Positions 8,375 to 16,611 of a stretch of DNA of 64,000 nt are shown here, piece by piece. The position numbers and the translations under genes are program-made. Position 1 is the stretch's first letter. Each line of letters starts with the position of its first letter. The stretch is from Hydrogenophaga pseudoflava NBRC 102511 (GTDB taxonomy: Bacteria; Pseudomonadota; Gammaproteobacteria; Burkholderiales; Burkholderiaceae_C), in the NCBI RefSeq assembly GCF_001592285.1, contig NZ_BCWQ01000002.1:310001-374000 (forward strand), given 5' to 3'. The notes below the pieces were generated by a model. That model did not search any database. It was not told the DNA's origin and worked only from the letters and a program-made list of their open reading frames with translations.

Positions 8375-9820
8375 ATGGCCGTGAGCGCACCGCTGTCGCT
8401 GCGCCGCACGCTGCTGCTGGGCATCCTGCTGCCGCTGTTCGGCTTTGTGGTCATCAACACCGTGGTGCTCTACCGGCAGGCGCTGGCGGGCGCCGACACC
8501 GCCTACGACCGTACCTTGCTGGCCACCGCCAAGTCGCTGGGCGAACAGCTGGAGGTGGTCAGCACCGGCGACCAGCCCAGCGTGCGCTCGTCCCTGCTCT
8601 ATTCCGCACTGGAGGCCTTCGAGGCCGACAACCGCAGCCGGCTCTTCTACCGCGTCAGCGGTTTTCGCGGCGAAATGGTCTCGGGCTTTGAAAACCTGCC
8701 GCCGCCCAGAGCCCGCCTGCCCGACCAGAAGATCTACGCCGCCCTGGTGCACTTCTACGACGACGAGTACCAGGGCGCGCCGGTCCGCATGGCGGTGCTG
8801 CTGCAGCCGGTGGCGGGCGAGGCCGGCCAGGGCATGGCCACCATCCAGGTGGCCGAGACGCTGGAGCTGCGCCAGACGCTGGCGCGGCAGATCCTGATCG
8901 ACACCCTGTGGCGCCAGGCGGCGCTGGTGGTGGTGATCGTGCTGGTGGTGGTGATCGTGGTGCAGCGCGCCACCCGCCCGGTGCGCTCCATCAGCCACGC
9001 ACTGGCCCACCGCAGCGACAACGACCTCTCGCCGCTGCCCACCAACAGCGCCCCGCGCGAGCTGCTGCCGCTGCTGGAGGCGACCAACCAGCACATGCAG
9101 CGGCTGTCGCAGCTGCTGGACCACCAGAAGCGCTTCGTGCGCGACACCTCGCACCAGCTGCGAACCCCGCTGGCCGTGCTCAAGACCCAGGTGCAGTCGG
9201 CCCGGCGCGGCGACGTGCCGCCGCTGCAGGCGCTGGACGAGATCGGGCACACCGTCGACCGCGCCACCGAACTGGCCAACCAGATGCTGGCCCTGGCCAA
9301 GGTCGAGCAGCTGCGCCAGGACCGGGACGCCCCCGTGGTCGACTGGGGCGAGGTGGTGCGCGCCGTGGCCCTGGACCTGGCCCCGCTGATCGCCGACCGC
9401 GGCCTCGACTTTTCGCTGGACGTGGTCAGTGCCCCGGTGCGTTCGCACGAATGGGCGCTGCGCGAGCTCGGGCGCAACCTGCTGCACAACGCCATCAAGC
9501 ACTGCCCGCCGGAATCGCGCCTGGCGGTGGGCATGGTCTGCGACGACCGCTCCGCCGCACTGTCCATCAGCGACAGCGGGCCGGGCATTTCCGACCACCT
9601 GCGCGAACGCCTGTTCCAACCGTTTGCCACCGACCACGGCGCGCGGCCCTCGGGCGCCGGATCGGGCCTGGGACTGGCCATCTGCCACGGCATCGTGCAG
9701 TCGCTCGGCGGCAGCATCGAGCTGGAGAACCGCATGGTGCGCGGACGCATCGGCGGGCTGGACGCCACCGTGCGCCTGCCCCTGGCGCATCCGGTCACGG
9801 AGGCCGATCATGACCAATAA
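8375..9820 (+). CDS. Sensor histidine kinase (TctE-like)
   Basis: A 481-aa membrane kinase. TM1 is at about residues 11-33, a periplasmic sensor region at 34-180 and TM2 at 181-197 (a run of V/I/L). Next come a HAMP-like linker, the H-box FVRDTSHQLRTP with His260, the N-box (GRNLLHNAIKH), G1 (DSGPG) and G2 (GSGLGLAIC). The periplasmic region resembles the TctE-type N-terminal sensor. It is coupled to the regulator upstream and overlaps hslR by 11 bp. Confidence 0.9.
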   Translation: MAVSAPLSLRRTLLLGILLPLFGFVVINTVVLYRQALAGADTAYDRTLLATAKSLGEQLEVVSTGDQPSVRSSLLYSALEAFEADNRSRLFYRVSGFRGEMVSGFENLPPPRARLPDQKIYAALVHFYDDEYQGAPVRMAVLLQPVAGEAGQGMATIQVAETLELRQTLARQILIDTLWRQAALVVVIVLVVVIVVQRATRPVRSISHALAHRSDNDLSPLPTNSAPRELLPLLEATNQHMQRLSQLLDHQKRFVRDTSHQLRTPLAVLKTQVQSARRGDVPPLQALDEIGHTVDRATELANQMLALAKVEQLRQDRDAPVVDWGEVVRAVALDLAPLIADRGLDFSLDVVSAPVRSHEWALRELGRNLLHNAIKHCPPESRLAVGMVCDDRSAALSISDSGPGISDHLRERLFQPFATDHGARPSGAGSGLGLAICHGIVQSLGGSIELENRMVRGRIGGLDATVRLPLAHPVTEADHDQ

Positions 9821-10265
9821 CGCAACCGAAGGCGGCCGGGTCCGGCTGGACAAGTGGCTCTGGGCCGCGCGCTTCTACAAGACCCGCTCGCTCAGCGCCG
9901 AAGAGATCGACAAGGGTCGCGTGCGGGTCAACGGTGCGCCCGTGAAGCCGGCGCGCGAGGTGCGCATCGGCGACGTGGTCGAGCTGCGCAGCGGCAGCGT
10001 GCAGCGCACCCTGGTGGTCAGGGCGCTCAGCGGTGTGCGCGGCCCGGCCACGGCGGCGGCCTTGCTGTACGAAGAGACCGCCGAGTCGGTGGCGCAGCGC
10101 CTGGCCGCGGCCGAGCGGCGGCGCCTGGCGCCCGAACCGGCCGACAGCATCACCCAAGGGCGACCGAGCAAACGCGACCGCCGCGAACTCGACGCCTGGC
10201 AGAAGCCGCCAGCCGAATGGAACGACCGCTGGAGCGCGTCTCTAGAAAGTGACGACGAGGACTGA
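9810..10265 (+). CDS. hslR: HslR-like S4-domain RNA-binding heat-shock protein (Hsp15)
   Basis: A 151-aa basic protein. The S4 domain at about residues 11-60 begins VRLDKWLWAARFYKTRSLS and includes DKGRVRVNG. The family (E. coli Hsp15) binds stalled 50S subunits carrying nascent peptide and rescues them. The length is slightly more than the E. coli protein because of a charged C-terminal tail (about 115-151) ending in acidic residues. The ATG at 9810 overlaps the kinase gene by 11 bp. Placement behind a sensor kinase suggests co-transcription. Confidence 0.9.
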   Translation: MTNNATEGGRVRLDKWLWAARFYKTRSLSAEEIDKGRVRVNGAPVKPAREVRIGDVVELRSGSVQRTLVVRALSGVRGPATAAALLYEETAESVAQRLAAAERRRLAPEPADSITQGRPSKRDRRELDAWQKPPAEWNDRWSASLESDDED

Positions 10266-10274
10266 ATTTCCGCG

Positions 10275-11183
10275 CTAGCGGCGCCGCAGTCCCAGCCACA
10301 TCACGGTGGCCACCACCAGCACACCACCCAGCACCTGCACCGGCGCCACCTGCTGCCCGAGCACCGCCCAGGCCAGCAGCAGCGCAAAGATCGGCTCCAC
10401 ATTCATGATCGGCGAGCCGCCCACCACGCCCAGCCTGGGCAGCACGGTGAACATGATGGTGAAGGCGGTGCCGTAGAGCACGGTCAGGCCCAGCAGGCCC
10501 CACCAGCCCGCCGGGGCCTGTGGCAGCGACCAGCCACCCTGCCCCGCGACGCCGACCAGGGCCGCCAGCGCCACGATGGCCATGGTGGCAGCCGTGCGCA
10601 CGCGGCCGTCCAGCCCCACCGTCTCGTGCTGCGTGAACACCAGCGCCAGGCCGAACGAGGCCGCGGCCGCCAGCGCGAACGCCACACCGGCCCCGATGCG
10701 CCCCCAGTGCGCCGAAGCCCCCAGGCCCGACGCCGCACCCGCCACATCCAGGGCCAGCGCCAGCCCCAGCAGCAGCACCGGCATGGCGCGCAGCAGCGCA
10801 GGCTCCACCCGCTCGGCCTTGAGCGTGCGCGCCCACAGCGCCGTCCACAGCGGGTAGGTGTTGAAGGCCAGCAGGGCCAGCGCCACCGGCAGGCGCGCCA
10901 CCGCCGAATACAGGCACAGGCTCTGCACGCTGATCAGCACACCGATCTTCAGCAGCGCCCGCTTCTGCCCTGCGGGCAGATTCACCGGCACCCCCGCCAT
11001 GCGCACGATCAGCCAGACCACCAGGGCCGTGACACCACTGCGGAACAGCACCGCGGTGGACACGGAAACCCCGTGGTCAAAGGCCAGCCGCGCCGCGACG
11101 TGGTTGGCGCCCATCATGAACGCGATGAGCAGCAGGGTGGCAAAAGCGGAACCGGAGAGGGATTTGTGAGATGGAGAAGACAT
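10275..11183 (-). CDS. EamA/DMT-family membrane transporter
   Basis: A 302-aa protein with ten hydrophobic segments arranged as two five-helix EamA repeats (roughly 12-140 and 160-300), typical of drug/metabolite exporters such as RhaT/YdcZ relatives. The substrate cannot be predicted. It converges on hslR with only 9 bp between the stops, so there is little room for a terminator. Confidence 0.87.
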   Translation of the reverse strand: MSSPSHKSLSGSAFATLLLIAFMMGANHVAARLAFDHGVSVSTAVLFRSGVTALVVWLIVRMAGVPVNLPAGQKRALLKIGVLISVQSLCLYSAVARLPVALALLAFNTYPLWTALWARTLKAERVEPALLRAMPVLLLGLALALDVAGAASGLGASAHWGRIGAGVAFALAAAASFGLALVFTQHETVGLDGRVRTAATMAIVALAALVGVAGQGGWSLPQAPAGWWGLLGLTVLYGTAFTIMFTVLPRLGVVGGSPIMNVEPIFALLLAWAVLGQQVAPVQVLGGVLVVATVMWLGLRRR

Positions 11184-11621
11184 CGGGCGATTGTGCGCGG
11201 CCTGCCCAAAAAGCGGGCAACGCTGCCGCAGGCCTTGTGCGGCGCGGACTTGGCGCAGGTGTCCGGGACATATCCACAGGCTTACCCCCTGCGGCTGGGT
11301 GCAACTTCGGCATCACCTTCGCGCGAGGAGGACGCGGACCGTCAGCCAATTCCACCAGGTCTGCGTCGAGAATCCTCATCGGCCTACAATCGGCCCCATG
11401 ACCAAACTTCTGAGCCTCACCATGACCCTCTGCGCTGACGCGCAGGTGGCGGTGTGCGCTCGTCGCGTGCAGGGCCAGGCCACGGCCCCGTGCGGCCACC
11501 GCCTTATGGCCGCACATTCCCCCGCCCGGCGATAACCCTCTCACCCTAGAACGCACACTCTTCATCGCCGGGCCCCAATCAGTGCGGGCATTGCCATCCC
11601 CTTGAGGGCGCTGGCAATTCG
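11184..11621. other. 438-bp intergenic region with promoter-like and hairpin signals
   Basis: This lies between the divergent EamA gene and the Rnk-like gene. It contains a TACAAT box (11385-11390), a 6-bp-stem hairpin (11430-11445) and a 9-bp-stem hairpin (11490-11515). A 45-codon ORF from ATG 11398 has no recognisable features. The remainder shows nothing clear. Confidence 0.6.
11396..11520 (+). ncRNA. Candidate small RNA or structured leader upstream of the Rnk-like gene
   Basis: A -10-like TACAAT at 11385-11390 would start a transcript near 11396. The transcript could fold CTGCGC/GCGCAG (11430-11445, 4-nt loop) and then GTGCGGCCA/TGGCCGCAC (11490-11515, 8-nt loop, perfect 9-bp stem). No strong -35 box and no U-tract are present, so this may equally be the 5-prime leader of the downstream gene. 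Boundaries are approximate. Confidence 0.25.
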
Positions 11622-12038
11622 ATGGAGTCGTTCTTCATGTATTCCCCCGACTGTGGTGAGCGTGTTCTCACCGAGATGGATCACGCACGTCTGACCGTGC
11701 TGAAGGGTGTTTCCGACCACCCCGACCTGTCCTCCCTGTTGTCGCTGGCCGATCTGGTACCGCCGGCGCAAGTCCCCGCCGACGTGATCACCATGCACTC
11801 GCGTGCGCTGATCCGCGACCTGGCGGCAGGCGAGCTGCAAGAGCTGACCTTGTGCTACCCCGGCGACGCGGTCGCCGGGAAGGGCTCCACATCCGTCCTC
11901 TCGCCAATCGGCGCAGCCTTGCTGGGCCGCCGTGTGGGTGACAGCGTGCACGTTCAACTGCCGGCCGGCAAAGCCCGCGACCTGCGCATCGAGACCGTGC
12001 TGTTCCAGCCCGAAGCCGACGCTGCCTGCGCAGCGTAG
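11622..12038 (+). CDS. Rnk-like GreA/GreB-family protein
   Basis: A 138-aa protein with a short N-terminal segment (LTEMDHARLTVLKG), typical of the Rnk family (regulator of nucleoside diphosphate kinase), followed by a GreA/GreB C-terminal-type domain with ELTLCYPGDA and a SVLSPIGAALLGRRVGD block near residues 95-115. Rnk binds RNA polymerase in E. coli and lacks the Gre coiled-coil cleavage arm; this protein also lacks the long coiled coil. An alternative start ATG lies at 11637. It stands upstream of a universal-stress-like gene (73 bp gap), which may indicate a stress-response context. Confidence 0.78.
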   Translation: MESFFMYSPDCGERVLTEMDHARLTVLKGVSDHPDLSSLLSLADLVPPAQVPADVITMHSRALIRDLAAGELQELTLCYPGDAVAGKGSTSVLSPIGAALLGRRVGDSVHVQLPAGKARDLRIETVLFQPEADAACAA

Positions 12039-12111
12039 CCGCGGCCGCCTGATCTTCCGCCTTTCCTGGTGGTGGCTGACCCCACCAGGCCAAACCCTGG
12101 ACATCTCTTCC

Positions 12112-13104
12112 ATGACTGCTTCCTTGTCTGCGACCTGGGCGCACGTGATCGCGCCACGCGGTGCTTCCGCGGCCACCCCTGCCGTGCCACAGTCGGCGTT
12201 CAACGCGTCCCATGCACACGACCCACCCATCCGGCGACGGGTGGTGGTTCTCACCTCGCTGTCCGTCGGTTCGAGCGGCCACCTGCTGCGGGCCGCGCAA
12301 GGCGCCGCCGCCATGGGCGCCGAACTGCAGCTGGCCTACCTGCAGCTGGAAGGGGTCGACCCGTGGAGCGATCCGATGGCCCGCCTGTCCCAACGGGCGC
12401 GCTTTCTGCGAAGGCATGTCGCGCTGCCGGTCGAAGTGGTTCCCCAGCCCGTGCAAACCAGCGCAGCCCTGTTGCTGGTGTGTCGGGACGCGAGCCTGGT
12501 CTGCCTGGTCGATGGCGAGCCCTCGCCATCGAGCATTCAGCGCCTGTCGCCGGTAGTGCGGGCGCTGCTCAGCCGCGGCAACCGCCCGGTCTGGTGGGTC
12601 CACCAGTCCGACCTGGAGACATCCACCCCTGCGCTGTGCTGCCTCTCCAGCGTCAACGCACCAGAGACCGAATGGACGGCCTGGTCGCCCCTGCTGTGGC
12701 ACCTGCCCTCGCTGCAGCTGCTGCACGTGCTGCCGGACCTGACCGAACAAGCCGTCACGGACGACATGGCGGAGTTGCTGTTGCTGGAGCACCAGCTGCG
12801 CAAGGCGCGCGTGGGCGCGCTGCAAGCGCTGGAGACCATCACCAGCACCTGGCGTGCTTCGGGGCGCCGGATGTCGCTCCAGGTGCTCCTCGGCGGATTT
12901 GAGGAGCAGCTGGTGAATCACATGGCGGCCCACAAGCCCTGGCTGGTCGTCATCGGCAGCCGCTGGCACACGCTGTCTTTCAGGACCACACTGCGGCGGT
13001 TGGCACTCATCAGGGACCAGGGGGCGGATGCGGTGATCGTTCCGCGGGAACGGCGCTCCTGGCGCTCGTGGCTATACGGCTGGATCCGGGGGGCTGTGGC
13101 ATGA
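12112..13104 (+). CDS. Divergent universal-stress-protein-like protein
   Basis: A 330-aa protein. The start at ATG 12112 is the first good start after the upstream gene. After a 40-residue leader the sequence RRRVVVLTSLSVGSSGHLLRA resembles the first strand and helix of UspA domains. The C-terminal part (about 270-318) has WLVVIGSRWHT and ADAVIVP, which resemble the closing Usp strands, though the ATP-binding GxxG motif is not clean. It is therefore at best a degenerate tandem Usp; the function is not known. The stop overlaps the next ATG (ATGA), so it is coupled to the beta-helix gene. Confidence 0.55.
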   Translation: MTASLSATWAHVIAPRGASAATPAVPQSAFNASHAHDPPIRRRVVVLTSLSVGSSGHLLRAAQGAAAMGAELQLAYLQLEGVDPWSDPMARLSQRARFLRRHVALPVEVVPQPVQTSAALLLVCRDASLVCLVDGEPSPSSIQRLSPVVRALLSRGNRPVWWVHQSDLETSTPALCCLSSVNAPETEWTAWSPLLWHLPSLQLLHVLPDLTEQAVTDDMAELLLLEHQLRKARVGALQALETITSTWRASGRRMSLQVLLGGFEEQLVNHMAAHKPWLVVIGSRWHTLSFRTTLRRLALIRDQGADAVIVPRERRSWRSWLYGWIRGAVA

Positions 13105-13976
13105 AGACCGTCGAACTGTCCAAACGCCTGGTCAAGGCCAAGAACCCCTGTGCGAACGGCTTCCGCTGGATGCTGCGGCACCACCCGGACGGCCACGACT
13201 ACCAGCCGCTGCTCGACGCCCTGGTCGCCGACGGCCGGGTCAACGACGCCCGCTGGCTGCTCGACCAGTTCGGAGCGACGAGCGATGTGCTGCGCCTCGA
13301 GACGCTCTCCGCCGAGGTCGTCGTGTTTGCGGGCTCCATCGAGGTGGCGGGCGATATCGATGTCGCGGGCATGGTGCGCGCCGGAGGCGGGGTGCGCGCG
13401 GGCGGCTCCATCCGGACGGGGGCGCATCTTGTCGCGGGAACCTCCATCGTCGCCGAGGGCACGATCGATGCGGAGTCGGTGTCGGCCGGTGCCGACGTAC
13501 ATGCCAACTCGATCGTGGTCACAGCCGGGGTGCGTGCCGGCGGTGGCCTGCGCTGTTCCCAGAGCCTGTTCTGCCACACGGATCTGGACGTGGCGGAGCA
13601 GGCCATGGTCGGCGGGATGCTGGTCGCCGGTGGACGGGTGCGCGTGGGCAGGAGCCTGCGTGTGCGGGGCGAACTCCGTTCGGGCCTGGAAGTGCGCGCC
13701 GGTGACGGCATCCAGGTCGATGGGGCGATCGAATGTGGCTCGCATCTGGAAGCCGGCTGGGGCATCCGGTCGGGCGGCGACATCGTCGCGGCCGGTGCGA
13801 TCCGCGTCGGCGAGAGCCTGCTGGCCCAGGGGGACCTGCGGGCGGGCGCAGACTACGGCATCTACGCCGGCCTGGAGGTGCAGCGCGCCAACTGGGACAC
13901 CAGTGCGCGGGTCAGCGCCGCGGTGGAACCCGAGAACCTGCTGAGCGGCCACTGGGTGGGCCGCGGAGGCCTGTGA
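13101..13976 (+). CDS. Beta-helical repeat protein, bactofilin-like
   Basis: A 291-aa protein. An N-terminal module of about 60 residues (CANGFRWMLRHH, DALVADGRVNDARWLLDQFG) is followed by about 200 residues of short hydrophobic/Gly repeats such as VAGDIDVAGMVRAGGGVRAG. This pattern has alternating V/I/L every two residues and turns every five to six, and it predicts a right-handed beta-helix as in bactofilins (polymer-forming cytoskeletal proteins). There is no signal peptide or membrane anchor. I do not recognise the N-terminal module. Translation is coupled (ATGA) to the Usp-like gene; a role as a scaffold or partner of that protein is only inference. Confidence 0.6.
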   Translation: MKTVELSKRLVKAKNPCANGFRWMLRHHPDGHDYQPLLDALVADGRVNDARWLLDQFGATSDVLRLETLSAEVVVFAGSIEVAGDIDVAGMVRAGGGVRAGGSIRTGAHLVAGTSIVAEGTIDAESVSAGADVHANSIVVTAGVRAGGGLRCSQSLFCHTDLDVAEQAMVGGMLVAGGRVRVGRSLRVRGELRSGLEVRAGDGIQVDGAIECGSHLEAGWGIRSGGDIVAAGAIRVGESLLAQGDLRAGADYGIYAGLEVQRANWDTSARVSAAVEPENLLSGHWVGRGGL

Positions 13977-14103
13977 TGAGCCTGGCGGGCACCACTGTGG
14001 ACGCCACCACCCAGGAAGACTTTCACACGCGGATGGTGCTGCTGGGTGCGGGATTTTTTGGTGCCGGCCAGCGCATGGCGCCGGATCTCGGAAAGAATAG
14101 GTC

Positions 14104-15378
14104 ATGTCGCGGCGAGCCCTCTACCTGTCTTCGTCTGTCCTGCTGGCCTTGCTCTTGATCGCCTCGCTGGCGTGGTGGAGTTGGCGCCCGCCCGAGGCAT
14201 CTTCCATCGTCGCCAGCAAGTCCCCGCTGGTGCGCACCTTGCAGTTTTCCGCCCGTGTGGCCACGTTGTCGCGGGTCGACGTGGGCAGCACCTTGACCGC
14301 CCGGGTGCGCGAGGTTCTGGTAAACGAAGGCGCACCGGTGGAGGTCGGCGATGTCCTCGTCCGGCTGGAGAGTGAGGAGCTGAAAGCCGCCCTGGCCCAG
14401 GCCGAGGCCAACGAACGGCAGGCGCAGGCTCGGCTGAGCGGGCTGCGCAGCACCGGTCGACTGGCGGTGCAGGCCAGCGTGACGCAGGCGGAATCCGTGC
14501 TGGTGGCCGCCCGCGCCGAACTGCAGCGCACGCAGGACCTGGTGAGCCGGGGCTTCCTGAGCCAATCCCGCCTGGACGAAGCCCGCCGCGCGGTGGACGT
14601 GGCGCAGGCACAGGTGTCCGCCGCCCGCGCACAACGCGATGCCAACGCCGACAGCGGCACCGATGTGGCGCAGGCACAGGCGCAACTGGCGCTCGCGTCC
14701 GCGGCCCGGCGGTCGGCGCAGGTGCGCCTGAAAGAGACCGACATCGCCGCACCCGCGAAGGGCAAAGTCCTCTCGCGCTCGGTCGAACCGGGGCAGATCG
14801 TCCAGCCGGGCCGCGCCCTGTTGACGCTGGCGTTGTCCGGTCCCCTGCAACTGGTGGCGCAAGTGGACGAGCGGTACCTGGAACAGCTCGCCCCCGGCCA
14901 GCCGGCCCAGGTGCTGGCCGACGCCTATCCCGCACAGGCCTTTCAGGCCCGGGTGCTGTCGATCGCCCCGGTGGTCGACTCGCAACGCGGGGCCATCGAG
15001 GTCAAATTTTCCCTGCCGGCAGCGGCCCCCGACTTTCTGCGCGAGGACATGACCGTGTCCATCGAGGTCGAAACCGCGCGTCGCGAACAGGCGCTGGTGG
15101 TGCCCGTGAGCGCACTGCGGAGCGAGGCGAACGCCGAACCGACCGTGTGGGTGGAACGCGATGGACGCGTGGAGGAACGCCGGGTGCGGCTGGGCTTGCG
15201 CACCCTGGCATGGGCCGAGGTGCTCGAGGGCCTGAACGAAGGTGACGCGGTGCTGTTCGGACCGGCCCCCGGCCCGGGTGCCCGGGTGCGTGCCGTGGCC
15301 GGTGCGCCGGTGGCTTCCGCGCAGGCGCCGGCCCGGGAGGACGCGGGCGCGGTGATGACCAATGCCGTGGGGCGCTGA
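14104..15378 (+). CDS. HlyD/MacA-type periplasmic adaptor subunit
   Basis: A 424-aa membrane-fusion protein. The N-terminal anchor is at about residues 7-25. The first lipoyl half contains LTARVREVLVNEGAPVEVGD. A coiled-coil hairpin rich in Ala/Gln/Arg spans about 95-205, the second lipoyl half is AKGKVLSRSVEPGQIVQPG, and a beta-barrel domain follows. It is the first gene of an adaptor-permease-ATPase unit that exports substrates or lipids across the envelope. No outer-membrane TolC-like gene is adjacent. Confidence 0.88.
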   Translation: MSRRALYLSSSVLLALLLIASLAWWSWRPPEASSIVASKSPLVRTLQFSARVATLSRVDVGSTLTARVREVLVNEGAPVEVGDVLVRLESEELKAALAQAEANERQAQARLSGLRSTGRLAVQASVTQAESVLVAARAELQRTQDLVSRGFLSQSRLDEARRAVDVAQAQVSAARAQRDANADSGTDVAQAQAQLALASAARRSAQVRLKETDIAAPAKGKVLSRSVEPGQIVQPGRALLTLALSGPLQLVAQVDERYLEQLAPGQPAQVLADAYPAQAFQARVLSIAPVVDSQRGAIEVKFSLPAAAPDFLREDMTVSIEVETARREQALVVPVSALRSEANAEPTVWVERDGRVEERRVRLGLRTLAWAEVLEGLNEGDAVLFGPAPGPGARVRAVAGAPVASAQAPAREDAGAVMTNAVGR

Positions 15379-15387
15379 GGCCGCTGC

Positions 15388-16611
15388 ATGCTGCTCGGAT
15401 TTGAAAGCCTGGTCGCCATCCGCTTCCTGCGCGAAGGAAGAATGCAGTCCCTGCTCATCATCGTGGGCGTGGCCGCGGGTGTGGCGGTGGTGGCCTACAT
15501 CTCGGCCCTGATCACCGGCCTGCAGCGCAACACGATCGAGAAGACGCTGGGCGCACAAGCCCATGTCACGGTGAGCCCGCTGGATGAGCGGGTGCTGGTG
15601 GCAGCCACGCCGCCCGGTGCAGGCGCCAGCAAGCTGGAGCAGACCCAGGCCCGCGCGCAACGCCCGCGTTCCATCGACAACTGGCGACTCCTGCTGGCCG
15701 AACTGGAGGCCATGCCGCAGGTCGCCGCGGTGTCGCCCATGGTGTCGGCGGCGGGCCTTGCCGTGCGCGGAGAGGCCTCCCGGGCGATCGCGCTGATGGG
15801 TGTCGAACTCGAGCGGTACGACCGCATCGTGAAGCTGCGGTCCAAGGTCGTGACCGGGACCGCGCGGCTCGAGCCGGGAGAAGGCCTCATCGGGCTCGAA
15901 CTGGCCCAGGACCTGGGCGTGCAGGTGGGCGACCGGATCGGCATCGTGGCCAACGGCGTCGAGGATGCCCTGCGGATCACCGCGCTGGTGGACCTCGGGG
16001 TGAAAGACCTCAACCGGCGCACCGTGATCGTGCCCTTGCGCACGGCGCAGAGCCTGGTGGGACTGCCCGGCAGCGCCACCGGCCTGGATCTTGCGCTGCA
16101 CGACATCTGGGCGGCCCAGGACCTGGCGGGCGGGTTGTCCGCGCGCTGGCCCTACAAGGCCGAGAGCTGGCAGCAGGCGAACGCGCAACTGGTGTCGGCG
16201 CTGAACGCGCAGTCGGTCAGCACGTCGGTCATTCGCGGCGTCGTGATGATCGTGGTGGTGCTGGGCATCGCCAGCGTGCTGGTCGTGTCGGTCGTGCAGA
16301 AGCAGCGGGAGATCGGCATCCTGCGCGCCATGGGCGCCACCAGGGGGCAAGTGCTGCGCGTCTTCCTGCTGCAAGGCCTCATCGTGGGTGCTCTGGGATC
16401 GGCGCTGGGCGTGTTGCTGGCGGTGGCCCTGATCTGGCTCTTCACCCATTTCGTTCGCGGATCGGACGGTCTGCCGCTGTTCAACATCACGCTGGATGCC
16501 GGACTGGCGCTGCGCATCGCGGCCCTGGCCACCGTGTGCGGCCTGCTCGCCTCTGTCGCCCCCGCGCGCCGCGCCTCCCGGCTGGACCCGGCGCAGGCCA
16601 TCCGGCTATGA
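15388..16611 (+). CDS. MacB/LolE-type ABC transporter permease
   Basis: A 407-aa FtsX-family permease with one N-terminal TM (about 22-45), a large periplasmic domain (46-270) and three C-terminal TMs (about 280-305, 330-355 and 370-395). The region REIGILRAMGATRGQVLRVF is the hallmark of the FtsX coupling segment. Unlike MacB it carries no fused ATPase; that is supplied by the next gene, which overlaps by ATGA. The architecture resembles the LolCDE and DevBCA systems. Confidence 0.9.
   Translation: MLLGFESLVAIRFLREGRMQSLLIIVGVAAGVAVVAYISALITGLQRNTIEKTLGAQAHVTVSPLDERVLVAATPPGAGASKLEQTQARAQRPRSIDNWRLLLAELEAMPQVAAVSPMVSAAGLAVRGEASRAIALMGVELERYDRIVKLRSKVVTGTARLEPGEGLIGLELAQDLGVQVGDRIGIVANGVEDALRITALVDLGVKDLNRRTVIVPLRTAQSLVGLPGSATGLDLALHDIWAAQDLAGGLSARWPYKAESWQQANAQLVSALNAQSVSTSVIRGVVMIVVVLGIASVLVVSVVQKQREIGILRAMGATRGQVLRVFLLQGLIVGALGSALGVLLAVALIWLFTHFVRGSDGLPLFNITLDAGLALRIAALATVCGLLASVAPARRASRLDPAQAIRL

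Noticed and set aside
11398-11535. A 45-codon ORF just after the TACAAT box.
   Set aside because: Composition looks random, and both hairpins fall inside or near it; a structured RNA seemed more likely than a peptide.
13300-13880. The repetitive stretch in the beta-helix gene as a DNA-level tandem repeat or CRISPR-like array.
   Set aside because: The repeats are at the protein level (alternating hydrophobic and Gly residues) and the DNA units differ in sequence and length.
13976-14158. A 60-codon ORF starting with an ATGA overlap after the beta-helix gene.
   Set aside because: It overlaps the start of the HlyD-type gene by 55 bp in another frame, its last third looks like a frame shadow (Cys/Arg/Ser-rich), and no motif is visible.
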